Below are positions 1 to 11,600 of a DNA stretch of 64,000 nucleotides, in pieces. Positions within the stretch are counted from its first letter, which is position 1. Each line of letters opens with the position of its first letter. Source of the stretch: Diplolepis rosae (taxonomy: Eukaryota; Arthropoda; Insecta; Hymenoptera; Diplolepididae); NCBI GenBank assembly GCA_030998225.1, contig JAPYXD010000727.1, positions 620,001 through 684,000 on the forward strand, in the 5' to 3' direction. Below the pieces are notes generated by a model. It saw only the letters and a program-made list of their open reading frames with translations, was not told the origin of the DNA and searched no databases. Made by a program: the position numbers and the translations under genes.

Positions 1-192
1 CGGGTTCTCGAAATAAATCCATTTTTCGTCCCCCGTGACAATTCGATGCAGAAAAGATTTCCTTTCGAACCGTTGAAGCAGCATTTCACAAATGGTTTTT
101 CGATTTTCCATTTGTCTATCGTTCAGTTGGTGTGGTACCCATTTTCCATACTTTTGGATTTTTCCCATGGCTTTTAAACGTTGGCAAATTCT
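1..192 (-). pseudogene. Mariner transposase fragment, middle part
   Basis: Read on the minus strand, one open frame gives a stretch beginning ICQRLKAMGKIQKYGKW, then VPHQLN, and ending with VTGDEKWIYFEN. This is the end of the helix-turn-helix domain and the first catalytic Asp block (TGDE-W) of a mariner DD34D transposase. The fragment runs off the window at position 1 and is cut at about 192 by the long-TIR MITE that follows, so the N-terminal half is missing here. It is a dead remnant as far as can be seen. It is similar to, but not the same as, the element at 61.5-62.8 kb. Confidence 0.85.
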
Positions 193-695
193 TGAGAGAA
201 CGGTTATAGAATACTCCGACCGTTCTCTGATAGTTCAATGACCATTCTCTGAACTTGCATTATTATGACTAAGAAGGATAAAAAAAAACATTTAAAGCAT
301 TACAATTATGATTCTGCTATAAAATTTGAATCTGAAGATGCAGGACTAAACACAATAATTTTATTTCTCAGCGATAAAAACTAAAAAAACATCATATACC
401 TGTCATTGAAGGCAGTACAGTGGTTCATCATTTGCAGAACGTCTCCACCATCAAGATTGGCGATTGGTAGAAGTAAGATAAAAGTAGTTGCGTCTCACTC
501 CAACCAATGTTTTTATCACTGAAAAATGAAATTATTGAATTTCATCCATAACCTTCTAATTCAAATTTGATCGCAGAATCATAATTGCAATGCTTTAAAT
601 GTTTTTTAACCGTTTTTAGGTATAATAATGCGAGGTCAGAGAATGGTCAGTGAACAGTCAGAGTATTCTATGACCGTTCAATTTACCGGGTCCGC
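193..695. mobile_element. Long-TIR palindromic MITE (copy A)
   Basis: The left part carries AGAGAACGGTTATAGAATAC and related short direct repeats (GACCGTTCTCTGA type). The right part carries the inverted counterparts and ends GGGTCCGC followed by TA. Inside lie the family's core blocks (CTGTCATTGAAGGCAGT, TGGTTCATCA, ACTCCAACCAAT). No protein is coded. The left terminus lacks the outer GCGGACCCG seen in the intact copy at 30365-30912. It inserted into the mariner remnant at its left. Confidence 0.8.
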
Positions 696-1600
696 TAGTA
701 GTAATTGCCCGTTTCGGCGTTTTCCTGAATGCTCTTAACTAATTTTAACTATCAAAAACTTTCGGGAAACATAGTGCGTATCTTTCGGTAACTCTACATT
801 TGAGAGCCTGGATACAGTTAGCCCAAGCGCGCGAAACCCGGATAAGTAATGTCCAACCAATCGATGATTCGGGAAAATTTTTTTTCCAAAAATTGGTAAA
901 TATAAAATTATCTTCTTACGTAACATATTTTACCGCATACTTTTTGCGTTAACTAGTTTTTGATCTGACAAATAGTTTGTCGAAGAAAAAATAAAATATC
1001 GAAAAAATGTTGTTAGAGAATTCAATATTTTTTAAAACTTTAATTGCGAAATCTCGGAAAACCTTCGACCAAATGAATTGAAATTTGTCATGCATGACTC
1101 TGACACCTTACGGTCGCCAATGGATTCATAGCCAACAACAAAATGATCGTTCGTTAAACAATATTGAATAAAATATTTGTTACGCTTAGTAATCGAGCAT
1201 TTTTTTCGGCTCGCGAGGGAGTTTTTTTTTAATTAAGTTGGCACGGACTGCTGTAAAGGTACTTGTTCCCCGACGTTTCGAGAAGTTTTTGGCTGAATTT
1301 CAAATTTAGGTTTGGAACTTCAATACTTATGGCATTTTTAATTGGAGCGTACAGAACATGCCGAATCCGCGACGGGCGTCCGAGCGCGATGTTCGAAAAA
1401 GAAAGCGTCCCATTTAAGCGTTCATTTGTTTTCGCTACTATTCGTTAAAAATAATAAACAGGACTTATATCGACCCTTAGTATTAAAATTTAGATATTTT
1501 TTGGTGTACTTAGTTGGCTTTAGGGTCCAGAAAAAATGTAAACTCAAGGTTTCATATTTTCAAACGTTTCGACTCAGGTTGGAGTCCTCAATCCTCATCA
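696..1600. other. No recognisable gene
   Basis: AT-rich sequence with only short open frames and no recognisable protein, RNA or terminal repeat. Probably decayed repeat DNA. Confidence 0.5.
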
Positions 1601-1624
1601 GTGAGAATTTATTTCTATAAAAAA

Positions 1625-2015
1625 TACAAAGGAGGAAAACTTAATAATTGCCCCTGCAACGGATAAACATTGTGGTAAAAAATGATATAAAATAATTGCA
1701 AGTGTGAAAATATAAATATGGACTGAGTAACTAAATTTGCGATGAAGTAAAAGTGTACAAAAATTTTTTCTGTAAAATTACTAAGGAGCGACTTAAAAAA
1801 TAGCACGTGTGGCGGATAAACACAGTGGTAAAAGAATGATATAAAAGAATTGCAAGTGTGGAAATATTAAACTGGACAAAATAACTAAATTTGCGATAAA
1901 GTAAAACTATAAAAAAAATTTTCAGCAAAATTACTAAGGAGAAACTTAAAAAATAGCACGTGTGACGGATAACACATTGTGGTAAAACGATATAAATGAA
2001 TTGTACATGTGAACT
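1625..2015. repeat. 153-bp tandem repeat, about 2.6 copies
   Basis: Three successive units contain AAATTACTAAGGAG...CTTAAAAAATAGCACGTGT, then GGATAAACAC...GTGGTAAAA, ATGATATAAA and AATTGCAAGTGTG. The GGAG landmarks fall near 1631, 1785 and 1938, so the period is about 153-154 bp. Copies differ at several percent of positions. Confidence 0.85.
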
Positions 2016-2288
2016 TTCAACGTCAAGATCACCTTATATCGCTTTCATTGACACAGAAGTAGGTTGAAATTAGTGTCCGTATATTACTTACCATTATTTT
2101 AGTGTTATAAGATATATTAACCTGGCTCACGGCACCGGACATCAATATACAACGTTAAAAATTATTGTAATACTTTTGAATGCATGACGCATACAAGTCG
2201 AAATTTTTAGTAGGGTTTTATTGAATCCGTTTAATCTTATTAGAAAACTTGCAATATACTATATTTATAATATGCAAGTATAACGTAC

Positions 2289-2381
2289 CCTGTCTTCATC
2301 GCAATCAATACCTCCAATTGTTTTGCCACCCCGAAGAGCTGGAATTGATTTAGTAAACGTTTCGTTTTCCTCCAAGTCCAT
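2289..2381 (-). CDS. Possible first coding exon of an unidentified gene
   Basis: On the minus strand an ATG at 2381 opens 31 codons beginning MDLEENETFTKSIPALRGG and ending in DCDEDR, followed directly by a good splice donor (AGG then GTACGT). The composition is ordinary for a globular protein and unlike the surrounding AT-rich repeat DNA, which is why it is listed. No continuation exon was found between 1 and 2288, so the rest of the gene would lie left of the window. The product is not recognised. It could be a chance open stretch. Confidence 0.4.
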
Positions 2382-2610
2382 TTTTACACAATAGATTATT
2401 AGTACATATAAGCAAGTAACGTCGAAAGTTTGAACTCGTCCAAAATTATTTAAATATTATAAATTTAAAGTTTATATTACTCTTTTTGACTTCACCCATT
2501 TTTTTTTTATTAAAAGTGACAATGTCTCAATTCCAAATTAATATACATAAAATAAACTGCATACAAGTTTATACACATAGGTAGAGAATTGATGGATAAT
2601 AAACATAATG

Positions 2611-2763
2611 GTGTTTCTATACCTCTCCGGCTGCGGGCTGAGAAATTTATTAAGAGTACTTCATTGGCACATTCCATTGCTCAACAAACAGGATTTAACA
2701 GAATGTACCAATAAACTTCTGTAAATGAATTTGCCAGCCGCAGCCGGGGAGGTATAAAAACAC
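2611..2763. mobile_element. Small hairpin MITE, 153 bp
   Basis: Inverted ends: GTGTTTCTATACCTCTCCGG on the left matches the complement of CCGGGGAGGTATAAAAACAC on the right, continuing through the GGCTGCGGGCTG / CAGCCGCAGCC blocks. The inner part has a second small inverted segment. It is non-coding. Confidence 0.8.
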
Positions 2764-3895
2764 TTTAAGAAAACCAAAGCCTAATTCTGGAAGCCTGTGG
2801 AAAATATTTGTCATGAGAGTTGACGGTCGCCGTGTGGCGGCGCCAGCTATGCAGTTGTGGCAGTTGTGTCATGACTCGAGTAGAACGCAGTCGGAGAATT
2901 CATCCGGAACTAAATTCTCGATTAAATACTTTGCGCGGTTGTAATTAAAGTCACTAATCGCCGGCTTATAATGATAAGTAATCGGGTGAATTCAAGCAAA
3001 CTAGATACGGTCCAATATTAATACTTTATTTAATGATTTATAAGGAAATAGTGAACTATTTATAAATTTGAGATTCAAACAAAAGTTTGATAAGATTCCA
3101 TACATTCGATATGAGAGAAAATGAACTTCCCCAAACGAAAAATCAAAATCTGACTGACTGCCGTCATGTGTGAAAAGCTGCTCCCTGGTCCTCTCTTTGA
3201 AGATTATCCCACTCTTTTATTGTTAATGCTCTTTTATTGTTAATGGCATTTCTGGTTCCAATTTCTGACAAAACATTCTCAAGCATGGTTTTTGTAAGTT
3301 TGGCTATAAAAATGTCAAGAGTTTATTTTCAATTTGCTTTGAAAGTTGAACAACATGCGCTTTTGAATTTTATGTGATAATCTTCAGGGAAAAGTGTTAA
3401 GCTTTAAAATGTTGAGTAGTCATCAGAGATGGTTCATAGATTTTAGAAAATAAATGCTAAATAAAGGGTTCTTTCTCGAATAGGGTAATAAATCTTAAAA
3501 CTAAGTATTTTACGAGGCGAGATACCAGTCTTTGGATTTAAGTATACTTTAAAAGGAACATTTCAAGATTATGAAATAATCCAGACTAGACCTGCAGTCT
3601 CAAAAATACAAATTCTTAAAATTAACTCATTTCTAAAGTCTCCTTAGTAGATTTACAATTCTGCCATGTTAATTAAGAATTTAATTGACAATTTACATTT
3701 GAAATTGTCACGTGACCATAAATTGTTGCCAAAATAAGAAGGTGAAATCATGATTTGCGAACACGCCTTTAGTTTATTCGCTCTCCGCGATAAAGATGAG
3801 CGCAAAGGCGTGGTCATCACAGTTGGCCTAGAATTCAAATAAAGCTAGGCGAAAATAAAGTATTTTTTATTTATTATATAATAGTATATTGTGCA
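2764..3895. other. No recognisable gene
   Basis: Mixed AT-rich sequence with a GC-richer patch near 2820-2880 (GCCGTGTGGCGGCGCC). No coding exon or terminal repeats could be recognised. Confidence 0.5.
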
Positions 3896-3899
3896 CCGA

Positions 3900-4225
3900 T
3901 ATAGATGGGCAGTGACCGTCACCTGACCGATTTCATGAAATCTGACCGTCACCTCCCCAGCGAACTGGCTGAACGCTAGGTTTACGTTGTAGCGTAAACC
4001 AAACGTAAAGAAGCATTATAACTCATGAATGAGGCAAAATAAATAATTAATATTTTTTCATCCTTATTCTACGTTAAAAATAACGTTAACTGATAATTGA
4101 CATATGCAATAATTTTATTTATTGGCGCTAAAAATTAAAAAAACATAATACTTGTCATTGAAGACAGTGCAGTGGTTCACCACTTGTGAACGTCTCTACC
4201 GTTAGAGTTATCCAGCCCCCTGAAT
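3900..4225. repeat. Decayed MITE related to the long-TIR family
   Basis: The segment near 4125-4215 carries the family core (CTTGTCATTGAAGACAGTG, CAGTGGTTCACC, GAACGTCTC). Upstream at 3958-4005 is GCGAACTGGCTGAACGCTAGG with a TTTACG...CGTAAA hairpin; nearly the same block is found at 45762-45800 inside a mariner. Ends are not clear. Confidence 0.5.
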
Positions 4226-5690
4226 CATGCCACCAAATGCATAAGAAAAAAATTACGTGAAAGTTGATTGCCGCCGGTGGCGGCGCTGATCGTTCATAGG
4301 CCCTAGATTCAAAAAAATGCATGGTAAAAAGCATAAATATTTAATTTTCTCCTAATAAAAACTATTTTATCGCATTTTTTTATACATGACAATAATCTAA
4401 TAAAGTCTTCATATTTTTTACAAAAATTTATTCTCTTCGAAAAGATTAAGAAATTCACTTTAAGCAAACTTCTAATTTCCAAATTCTGGCGGGAATTGCT
4501 TTATTTGTGTCATGTTCTTTATTTTATGATTGTTTTGAGTTAATTTGAATATGAATACTAATAATTAACATCGTTATTAAAAAATTACAATAAATATAAT
4601 ATAGAATATACACTATATATTACTACTGTAATTAAATGAAACTTTTTTTGAAATATAAACAATTCAAAACTACTGTTTGGAATTTTAAATGATAATTTGT
4701 TAATATTATACGATGAAATAAATTATTAATTAATGGAATATATTAATAATATATTATTATTATATATTATATTTCAAAGCAGTGAAATAGTTGAGGTCTC
4801 TCATAAGTGCTCTGAAAAAATTTCTTTATCTACAAAAATACTTTACTTATTTTTCTATTTATGTATTTATAATATATTTAATCAATTTTTTGTCATTTAT
4901 TAATTTTTTTATTCATCTGCGTTGTATTATTTTATTTTGAAATTCATGCTGTATCGTAAAATTATGAATTTAAGTTTTTAATTTATATTACTTCAGGAAT
5001 TCCATGTAATTCAGTAAAACTATAAGCATTAAAAAGTGAGGAATCTAAATTAACAAAAAATGTGAACTTATATTCTTTTTTAAAGTCCAAGACTTTATTC
5101 TAATATCAAAATTGTTAGAGATCAGAAATTTTTTCCCACTTTAACACAATCCAATTTTAACAAGCTCACATTAACTTCAATTAAGAATTTTGAAAAATAT
5201 TCTTTCTCATCTCTTTTTTATTTCAGTCACTTTCATTTATCTATTTTTTAACTTCTATCATACAAAATGTTTGCAACTAAATTTATTGGCGATAAGTATT
5301 TGACAGACATTTATTGTGGTGCAAAAGAAATTCATTGCACAAGTAAATACAATTAATCAATATTGAGACATTAATCTTCATTATATTATGTAGTTAATTA
5401 TTAATATCTCAATCAAATAAAATGTTTCATTTTAAACAAATTAAGAAAATAAACAATATGTTCGACGTACTTACTCTTCCCAAAACTTTTACTCCATTTT
5501 ACAACTTTATCGGAGCAAGACTTATATTTGGATTTACACCCAAAACAGACACATTTCACCATTTTTTGCACCAATCTTTTAGACATTTATTTCTAGACTC
5601 GCGGAATTCATCTCAGTACCGTTCAAGAACTCGAAAATTTACAGGAAAAGCTTAAAAAACTACATTTTATAATGTGATTTTCGTGTAAGT
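4226..5690. other. Very AT-rich stretch without genes
   Basis: Composition is strongly A/T with many homopolymer runs. Only chance open frames are seen; no coding signature, RNA gene or terminal repeat. Confidence 0.6.
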
Positions 5691-6439
5691 CGGCCCAATG
5701 AACAGTCAGCACTACCGTGACAGCCAGTCCCAATTCATGTCATTTTCAACTCAGTGACGCAGGGGCTGGAGTTGTCCATTGGTTAGAGTGAGACACAGCT
5801 CAGTGTGTTCAGATTTGACACGCGAACGTTACGCACACAGCGTCAACGGCAGTACGTGCGTGAGAATGGTTGCGTGCGCAGCGTAGTGTGTCTGCTGTTC
5901 GCTGTGGTTCTCTGAGTTTTCTCTGGTTGAAGGCTCCTAGTCAAGGAGAGAAAAGGAGAGAAAACCAGAGAAATCTCAGAGAACCACCGCGAACAGCAGA
6001 CACACTACGCTGCGCGCGCAGCCATTCTCACGTACATACTGCTGTTAGCGTTGTGTGCGTAACGTTCGCGTGTCAAATCTAGACACACTGACACAGCTAT
6101 ACTTTCGTCTCACTCTAACAAATTGTTGATCCTGACGATGGAGACATGGAAATATAGATGAACCACTGCACTGACTGCAGTGACAGATGTTGTTTTTTTT
6201 AAACCTGAACCCGTATCACCACTGACCCGGATTTCTCTTAACGTCCAAACAAAAGCACAATTAAAAACTTCAAGGACTCGAAACCACTCGAATCCTCAAA
6301 ACACGAAAAACACAACAAAATTTGACCAAAATCATAATAGAAACAATTTAAATGATTTTGATGCTCCTCTTGTTCATATTATTACGAGGTCAGCGAATGG
6401 TCAGCGAATTCGCTGACCGTTCACTGGACTGGGTCCGCC
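5691..6439. mobile_element. Long-TIR MITE (copy B) with large central hairpin
   Basis: The right end has ATTACGAGGTCAGCGAATGG, ...CGCTGACCGTTCACTGGAC and GGGTCCGCC. The left end (GGCCCAATGAACAGTCAGC) is its degenerate inverse. The core blocks (CACTGCACTGACTGCAGTG) are present. The centre is expanded by a roughly 340-bp inverted repeat listed separately. Non-coding. Confidence 0.75.
5780..6122. repeat. Long palindrome inside MITE copy B
   Basis: Arms of roughly 160 bp face each other around 5945. The left arm holds TTGACACGCGAACGTTACGC, GTGTGTCTGCTGTTCGC and GGTTCTCTGAG; the right arm holds their complements (CTCAGAGAACC, GCGAACAGCAGACACAC, GCGTAACGTTCGCGTGTCAA). Pairing is high but imperfect. 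It would form a long hairpin. Confidence 0.85.
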
Positions 6440-6775
6440 AAAGTTTTTCCATTTTTTAAATCAAAAGTAGTCTATACACATCCACCTTTATCTTCTCTAC
6501 CATTTCCCAAATTTTCAAAATAAAATTCGCTGTTTTTATTACTTTCTACTGATGCGAGATTATTGGGGCTCAACAATTGGCTCTTTTCCGCGACCTCAGA
6601 GCACGCTCAGAGCTCATTATTGAAAATAACCAAAATTTGCTTATTTCCTATTTATCACATGCCCTTAAAAAGTATTTAACATTTTATACGAGTCATACAT
6701 TTTTTACGTATCAAATTCTGAGTTACGGGTATCTGCGTAACTCTGGTCATCTCCCATAACCCATAACTATTAAAT

Positions 6776-6936
6776 CTCGAGCGTGTCAGGATTGGCGATG
6801 TACATTACGAGCAAATACTTCCACCATAAAATGAAAAGAGGCCGATGTCTGCTGACGTAACAGCTAACTCTTTTCATTCTATGGTGGAAGTATTTACTTC
6901 GTAATGTATTTCGACGATTCGGACACGCTCCTCGAG
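6776..6936. mobile_element. Small hairpin MITE, about 160 bp
   Basis: Left arm CTCGAGCGTGTCAGGATTGG, ...TACTTCCACCAT...ATGAAAAGAG pairs with the right arm CTCTTTTCAT...ATGGTGGAAGTA...CGATTCGGACACGCTCCTCGAG. The loop is about 25 bp. Non-coding. Confidence 0.8.
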
Positions 6937-8529
6937 AGTTGAGAGGTCATATATGTCGCGTTTGAGCCCTGAATTTGACACGTCGGCGTGTATCACGCAA
7001 CCAAGGATCATATACACCTACCCTCTTGAAGTTGTCTTGCGCATCGATTTTTAGGTGTTATTTTGTGCGCAAATTACCTTTAACTAACTTCAGAATTCTA
7101 GGTGGTCATACATAAATTTTACTACATCACACGTATACTCATGTACGGAGAAAAATTTCTACTTTTGTCATACGGCAGTTTACTTAAGGATATTGTTTAA
7201 CTACCATTTCTCAACAAGTCATATTAACCTGGTTGGTAACAATTTTCTAAGGTTAAGGGTCATCAAAGAATTACAAAATTTCAGTAATAATCTGCTCTCT
7301 ACTGAAAAAATTTGATTAAATTTGATGGATAAGCTCAATTTGATACAAAAACAATATTAAATTTCGTAAGAATTTTATCAAATTTAATCGTGTTTTTGTC
7401 TTTTCCTATGAAGTTTGATCAAATTTTTCTGCAGGTCTAATATTAGAAAAACGCTAACATCATTTCTTGCTTTCTATCTTAATTATATTTGATATAATTC
7501 CAATCTTCTTTAACGTTTTACTCTGATGGATCAGCATGATTTTAAATATTGTAGGCATCAGTCTTTTTCTTTTATATTTGATTATTTTGAAGGAGAACAT
7601 AACCTTTATCAGCTGCAAAATAGTATAATGATAGAAAAATCCAAAATAGTATTAGATTTTATTTGTCTATCAACAATTGATGAAGAATATATTTCCTTCT
7701 GTTCTTCACATTCTTGTTATAGTTTTGATTTTCTTTTCTGATTACTTTCCTGATGACCTATGTAACAAAATATCACTGTAATTCCAGTCAATCATCGAAC
7801 ATAATTTAAAGTTTTTAGTATAAACTGTTGAACCATAATGAGGATTCTGGAAAGATAGAAGATTAAAAAATGATTCATAACTTAAGGCCATGGGCCAACC
7901 GCACCACGTGACGTCGGTGATTAATTACAGAATGTAAGTTTCAAAAATTAATAATTAAAATGGATTTTCAGTACTAGACAAACATAAATAAAAGATCCAA
8001 GAAAGTATGTCTGCTACCAATAATCGATTTTTGCTGATAATGTTTGAATTACTTTACATACTGGAATTGTAATTACCGACATCATGAGGTCTAGTTAATC
8101 CATAGCCTTAAGTGAGAAAAGGGATTGTTTTAATGTAGCATATGAAGCGGTATGTAAACTAGAAGTTAAAAGATTGCATACATTTTTTTTGTATGTTATT
8201 TTTGATGAGTAGTTCCAGTTAAGTTTGCAGAAGAAATCAAAATATTTGAAACAACCTTTAGTTTGAATTGACCCTGACAAATTGTTTACACCTTTAAAAA
8301 TACTTGGAACGTACTGTTAATGTCAAATAATAACTAAATAATTTTAGCACACCATTATTTTATACAAAGTTAAAATGGTCCTTCTCAACTCAACTCAACT
8401 CAAAATCAGCTCGTCTTTTATTTAATATATATAATTGCAGTATCTATTAATTTTTAGTAATGTGGAGTGGTGCCAAAAAGTATTCCAGCAACAAGGGGTA
8501 CGTTGTTATTTATTAAAATTACTCAAAAC
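6937..8529. other. Upstream region of the TBC1D22 gene
   Basis: No coding exon is recognised. At 7904-7915 there is CCACGTGACGTC, an E-box joined to a CRE-like site of the sort found in housekeeping promoters, 615 bp before the predicted start codon. Whether it drives the gene is inference. The 5' UTR must lie in the last part of this stretch. Confidence 0.4.
7904..7915. promoter_or_regulatory. E-box/CRE-like composite motif
   Basis: CCACGTGACGTC combines CACGTG and TGACGTC in AT-rich surroundings, upstream of the TBC1D22 start. Only the motif is seen; no TATA box or initiator could be fixed, so its role is a guess. Confidence 0.25.
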
Positions 8530-8612
8530 ATGGAAAATCAAAATCGTTACCATCAGCATAATCAAAACCATCAATCTTTTTGGAAAAAAAATACCCGAGC
8601 TGTACCAGGCAG
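8530..8612 (+). CDS. TBC1D22: TBC1D22 exon 1 (start codon)
   Basis: The ATG at 8530 opens MENQNRYHQHNQNHQSFWKK, then NTRAVPG. Start chosen because FWKK...VPG is the conserved N-terminus of the family and the donor AG|GTAAGT is strong. Upstream in-frame sequence does not resemble the family. Confidence 0.8.
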
Positions 8613-11600
8613 GTAAGTGTTTAATCTCCAAAACAACTTTATGTTTAGATTCCATAGATAATATTGAGCCAACAAATAATTTTAAATCACTAAGGCCAAG
8701 TCCGAAGCAAGATGCAAGACAAGGAAGGATAAGTACGGGTTTAAGTTTTTCAAGTGGTTCAGGAAGTACTAGTGGAATATCTGGAAGTACAAGTGCCACT
8801 AGTTGTACTTCTTTCCAAGACTTTCAATCAAGTGTCGACGATGCATGGGATTCGGGTGACGATGAATTTTGTACAGTTTCTGATATCAGAATCTCTAAAA
8901 AAGTCAGTAAATCTGCTGCACTTAGTGTTATTAATAGTCATAGATCCACGGTAACGTGTGCTGAATCACGAATAAATTTCAAAGATCGCCCTCAAGAAAT
9001 TATTCCTGAAGAGAAGAAAGTAGAGGCTCTACAAAGATTAGCAGTTCAACCTTTACAATTAAGAAATGCTAATTTGAGAACTGCGGCGTCTAAGAGCAAT
9101 CATGATTCACACAGTGTAGAAGTTGCAGAAGTTAAACCTAGTATATCACCACACCACAGGCACTCACAGTTTCCAGGAAGACCGCAACCACTGAAACAAG
9201 CAAATGTTACGTCTAAGTTTTATATAGCTTCTAAAGAACAAGGTAATTAGGTCAAGCTTCTAAATATCTTTTTAGAATATATATTATTAAGAAAATATTT
9301 TTTTTAGTAATTCAGATCTATTTTATTACATAGCTTAATCAGTTTTTCAATTGTATAGTGTCTTTTTTAGATGGCGAAAGTAAAATAGATAAATTTCAGT
9401 CTTTATTAGAATCGTCGTTACTTAACTTGGATGAGTTAAGGCAGCTGTCTTGGTCTGGTGTGCCAGCTAAATTACGGTCTGTAACCTGGAGACTATTATC
9501 TGTAAGTTGTAGAGGTACAAGGTACCTTGCGACGCATAAATTAATAAAATAGTCTTAGAAATTATCTGTTTTCAATGTCTTAGGAATACCTCCCGGCAAA
9601 TTTGGAACGACGTCAACAGGTTTTAGAACGAAAGCGCTTGGATTACTGGAATTTAGTAAAACAGTACTATGACGTAGAAAGAGATGAAGGGTTTCAAGAC
9701 ACGTATCGACAAATACATATTGATATTCCAAGAATGTCACCACTTATTTCACTGTTTCAACAGACCACAGTACAGTTAATATTTGAAAGAATTCTTTATA
9801 TATGGGCTATAAGACATCCAGCTTCAGGATATGTTCAGGTATGTTTTATTAATTTTATTATTTGCACAATGCTCTTCTATTAGTAATTTGGATATTGTAT
9901 TCATGTAAAAGGGCATGAATGACTTGGTGACACCTTTCTTCGTGGTATTTCTTCAAGAAGCAGTGCCAAAATCAGCTTGGCACGATTTAGAGAATTATGA
10001 TGTACAATCTTTACCTAAGAACAAACGTGACATAATAGAAGCCGACAGTTTTTGGTGTTTATCCAAATTTCTAGATGGTATTCAGGATAATTACATTTTT
10101 GCTCAATTAGGAATTCAGCACAAAGTTAATCAGCTGAAAGAACTGATACAAAGAATTGATGGTACATACATAGTAAAAAATATTAATGGAAAGTAAAACT
10201 CAAAGATTAAAAAATTTCATTTTTCCATTATTTTAAACACTGTTTTATGAAAAATTATAAAATTGTTGAATTCAAAATGATTGCAGCAACTTTACATCAA
10301 CATCTACAGCAACACGGAGTAGATTATCTACAATTTTCATTTCGATGGATGAATAATCTATTGACAAGAGAAATTCCATTACATTGTACTATTCGTCTTT
10401 GGGACACCTATTTAGCAGAATCTGATCGCTTCGCATCTTTCCAGCTTTACGTTTGCGCAGCATTCCTTTTACGTTGGAGACGTAATCTTCTTTTACAACC
10501 AGACTTTCAAGTAAGTATAAGTAATTTCTTACTTTTGTTTATAGGATACACTCCTTAAGGCGGTATAATCTTAAAATGTTCAAACAAAAATCTTTCTGCA
10601 TTTTCTTATAGTGCAAATTTTCGAGAATGAGTATGTGAAATGGTATAGCGAAAATCATAACTTGTTGTAAACATTTTTTGCGATTCAACACTCCCCTCGA
10701 TTCGCTGAACTGCGCTCTGTTTCTTTCCTTATGGCACGATATACTATTGCAAGAGCTATAAGAGATGCAAAACTACCCTTAAGTGTGATCAAATCTCCAC
10801 TTGCGTATCTTGCAAGATGCCCATAAAATAGATTAGGCGGATCACTTACTTACAAAACGTTCTAGTTTTTTCCCGATTTCAGAAATGAATCACTACCATC
10901 CGGAAATGACTAATTTTAACGATATTTGAATCCACTGTTTGGACTGCTGTTTTTTTCAGTGTATAGTGCTGCCGTCCCAGGTAAGAACTTTGCTAACTCA
11001 ATTTTGAACGAAATTGAGGTTTTATTTATTTTTAATTTATCGGGAAAACTTCATTTTATTGCGTTTTCGAAATTAATGAACGGTCATTAGTTTTTTTTAT
11101 GATGATTTTTTTTTGATAAAATAGTAGAAAATTGAGGCGGTCACCTCTTCCCTGGTCAGTATTATTAAATATCTTGGTTTTTATTTGCAGAATAAAAGGA
11201 AACGGACGATTTTTACCTCAGAATTGAAAAAATACTGATAAAATTGTTATTCTTCCATTCAATATCGATAGGAAATAGTTTTTCTTGATTTTTTCAGTTT
11301 CATCGAGAATTGAGTTAACAAGGTTCTTGCCTGGGACGGCAGAATGGTGAATACAAGTTTTGTTCATAGTTACAAAACGCCGCGAAAAACGTATTTTTGT
11401 AATCTCAAAACGACAATTGACGTAATCTCTTCATTTATCTCTAGTAATTAAAAGCTCCATCCAATAGCAGCATTGGAGTTAAAGGCCCTTATAATCTACA
11501 ACCGGTCATTGTTTAAAAATATTAAGTATTCAAGGAATGTCCGATAATTTAGTATAATCCCTTTTTCAATTCAATATATATTTTTTACATTCTCATCATG

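Noticed and set aside
8613..8648. Splice acceptor at 8648 for TBC1D22 exon 2
   Set aside because: It would need a 36-nt intron and gives a stop codon after joining. The acceptor at 8694 keeps the frame.
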